Positions 7,026 through 7,696 of a stretch of 7,696 nucleotides of DNA are shown one piece after another; positions within the stretch are counted from its first letter, which is position 1, and every line of letters begins with the position of its first letter. The position numbers were made by a program, and so were the translations under genes. The DNA comes from Pseudomonadota bacterium (GTDB lineage: Bacteria > Pseudomonadota > Alphaproteobacteria > Ferrovibrionales > Ferrovibrionaceae): assembly GCA_023434425.1 (NCBI GenBank), contig JAEYSS010000287.1, positions 1 through 7,696 on the forward strand, read 5' to 3'. Under the pieces are notes generated by a model that saw only the letters and a list, made by a program, of their open reading frames with translations, was not told the origin of the DNA and made no database searches.

Positions 7026-7696
7026 ATGAAAGTGTTCATTGCCTGTCTCGGCACCGAAACCAACACCTTCTCGCCGCTGCCGACGGCGGAAGCCGGTTTC
7101 CGGGAGTGGATGCTGTATCGCGGCGATGCAACCCGACGGCCGGAGAATCTGTTCTCGGCGCCGTTGCATGTCTGGCGCCGTGCCGCCGAATCGCAACAGG
7201 CAGAAGTGGCAGAAAGCCTGTCGGCTTTCGCCCAGCCGGCCGGCGTGACGGTACGTAAGGTCTACGAAGGTTTCCGCGATGAAATTCTCGCCGACCTCAA
7301 AGCCGCCATGCCGGTTGATCTCGTGCTGCTGAGCCTGCATGGCGCGATGGTCGCGGATGGCTATGACGATTGCGAAGGCGATCTGCTGGAAAAGATCCGC
7401 GCCATTGTCGGGCCGAAAGCGGCGGTGGGCGCCGAACTCGACCTGCATTGCTCGATCACGGAAAAAATGCTGGCCAGCGCCGATGCGCTGATCACCTTCA
7501 AGGAATACCCGCATACCGACAGCAAGGAACGCGCGCAGGAGCTTTACGACATCCTGCTGGCCAAGCATCAGGGGGCGGCAAAACCGGTCATGGCGGTGTT
7601 CGATACCCGCATGATCAATCTCTGGCGCACGCCGGTCGAGCCGATGACCGGCTTCGTGAAGGAGATGCAGGCCCAGGAGGGCAAAGACGGCATTCT
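7026..7696 (+). CDS. M81 family metallopeptidase (MlrC/microcystinase C-like), N-terminal part
   Basis: The visible 223 residues cover the N-terminal part of the DUF1485/MlrC region; full proteins are usually close to 500 residues, so the gene continues past the window. MlrC of Sphingomonas cleaves linearised microcystin peptides, but most homologues have unknown substrates. Family marks are the start MKVFIACLGTETNTFSP (1-17), LLSLHGAMVADG (101-112), the metal-region motif GAELDLHCSIT (135-145), and FKEYPHTD (158-165). No signal peptide is seen, so a cytoplasmic enzyme is expected. It diverges from the peptide-transporter operon across 208 nt, and M81 genes are often found next to such transporters, which supports a role in cleaving the imported solute. 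It is not evidence of microcystin degradation: no mlrA or mlrB partner is present here. Confidence 0.93.
   Translation, partial: MKVFIACLGTETNTFSPLPTAEAGFREWMLYRGDATRRPENLFSAPLHVWRRAAESQQAEVAESLSAFAQPAGVTVRKVYEGFRDEILADLKAAMPVDLVLLSLHGAMVADGYDDCEGDLLEKIRAIVGPKAAVGAELDLHCSITEKMLASADALITFKEYPHTDSKERAQELYDILLAKHQGAAKPVMAVFDTRMINLWRTPVEPMTGFVKEMQAQEGKDGI

Noticed and set aside
7005..7568. Minus-strand open frame of 187 codons opposite the MlrC-like gene
   Set aside because: The plus-strand frame has clear M81 motifs and a ribosome-binding site; the opposite frame has neither.
7026..7696. Microcystin degradation (mlr) cluster
   Set aside because: Only an MlrC-family member is present, without mlrA, mlrB or mlrD; M81 proteins are widespread beside peptide transporters.
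1..7696. CRISPR arrays, tRNA or rRNA genes, insertion sequences
   Set aside because: No regularly spaced repeats, cloverleaf-like sequence, transposase motifs or terminal inverted repeats were seen.

Overview
This window looks like GC-rich alphaproteobacterial DNA. The evidence is strong G/C preference at third codon positions, long antisense shadow ORFs, and a gene set resembling the peptide-uptake and amide-hydrolysis cassettes common in Rhizobiales and Rhodospirillales. The lineage is an inference from memory of those families.

Most of the window (1-6817) is one tightly packed minus-strand operon. In transcription order it encodes a periplasmic family-5 solute-binding protein (5216-6817), a DppB-type permease (4230-5171), a DppC-type permease (3385-4227), a fused DppD-DppF double ATPase (1768-3381), an M20 zinc-dependent deacylase/peptidase (448-1737), and the N-terminal third of an amidase-signature amidase (1-425, cut by the window edge). 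Gaps are 44, 2, 3, 30 and 22 nt. A 208-nt divergent intergenic region (6818-7025) holds a plausible -35 element for the operon, a near-repeated 16-mer and a 12-bp palindrome. To its right, on the plus strand, an M81/MlrC-family metallopeptidase starts at 7026 and runs off the window end.

The genes suggest an import-and-hydrolyse cassette. The binding protein captures a peptide or amide-containing solute, the ABC transporter imports it, and up to three cytoplasmic hydrolases (M20, amidase, M81) cleave amide bonds. The substrate cannot be read from the sequence.

The most notable feature is a single in-frame TGA (1207-1209) in the M20 gene. It directly follows the catalytic Glu-Glu pair, at a position where I recall close homologues having Cys. 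The reading frame and all recognisable catalytic residues continue intact on both sides. A two-tier stem-loop can be drawn starting 9 nt after the TGA. A nonsense mutation or sequencing error is the default explanation, but a Cys-position UGA with an adjacent hairpin is also how a bacterial selenoprotein would look.
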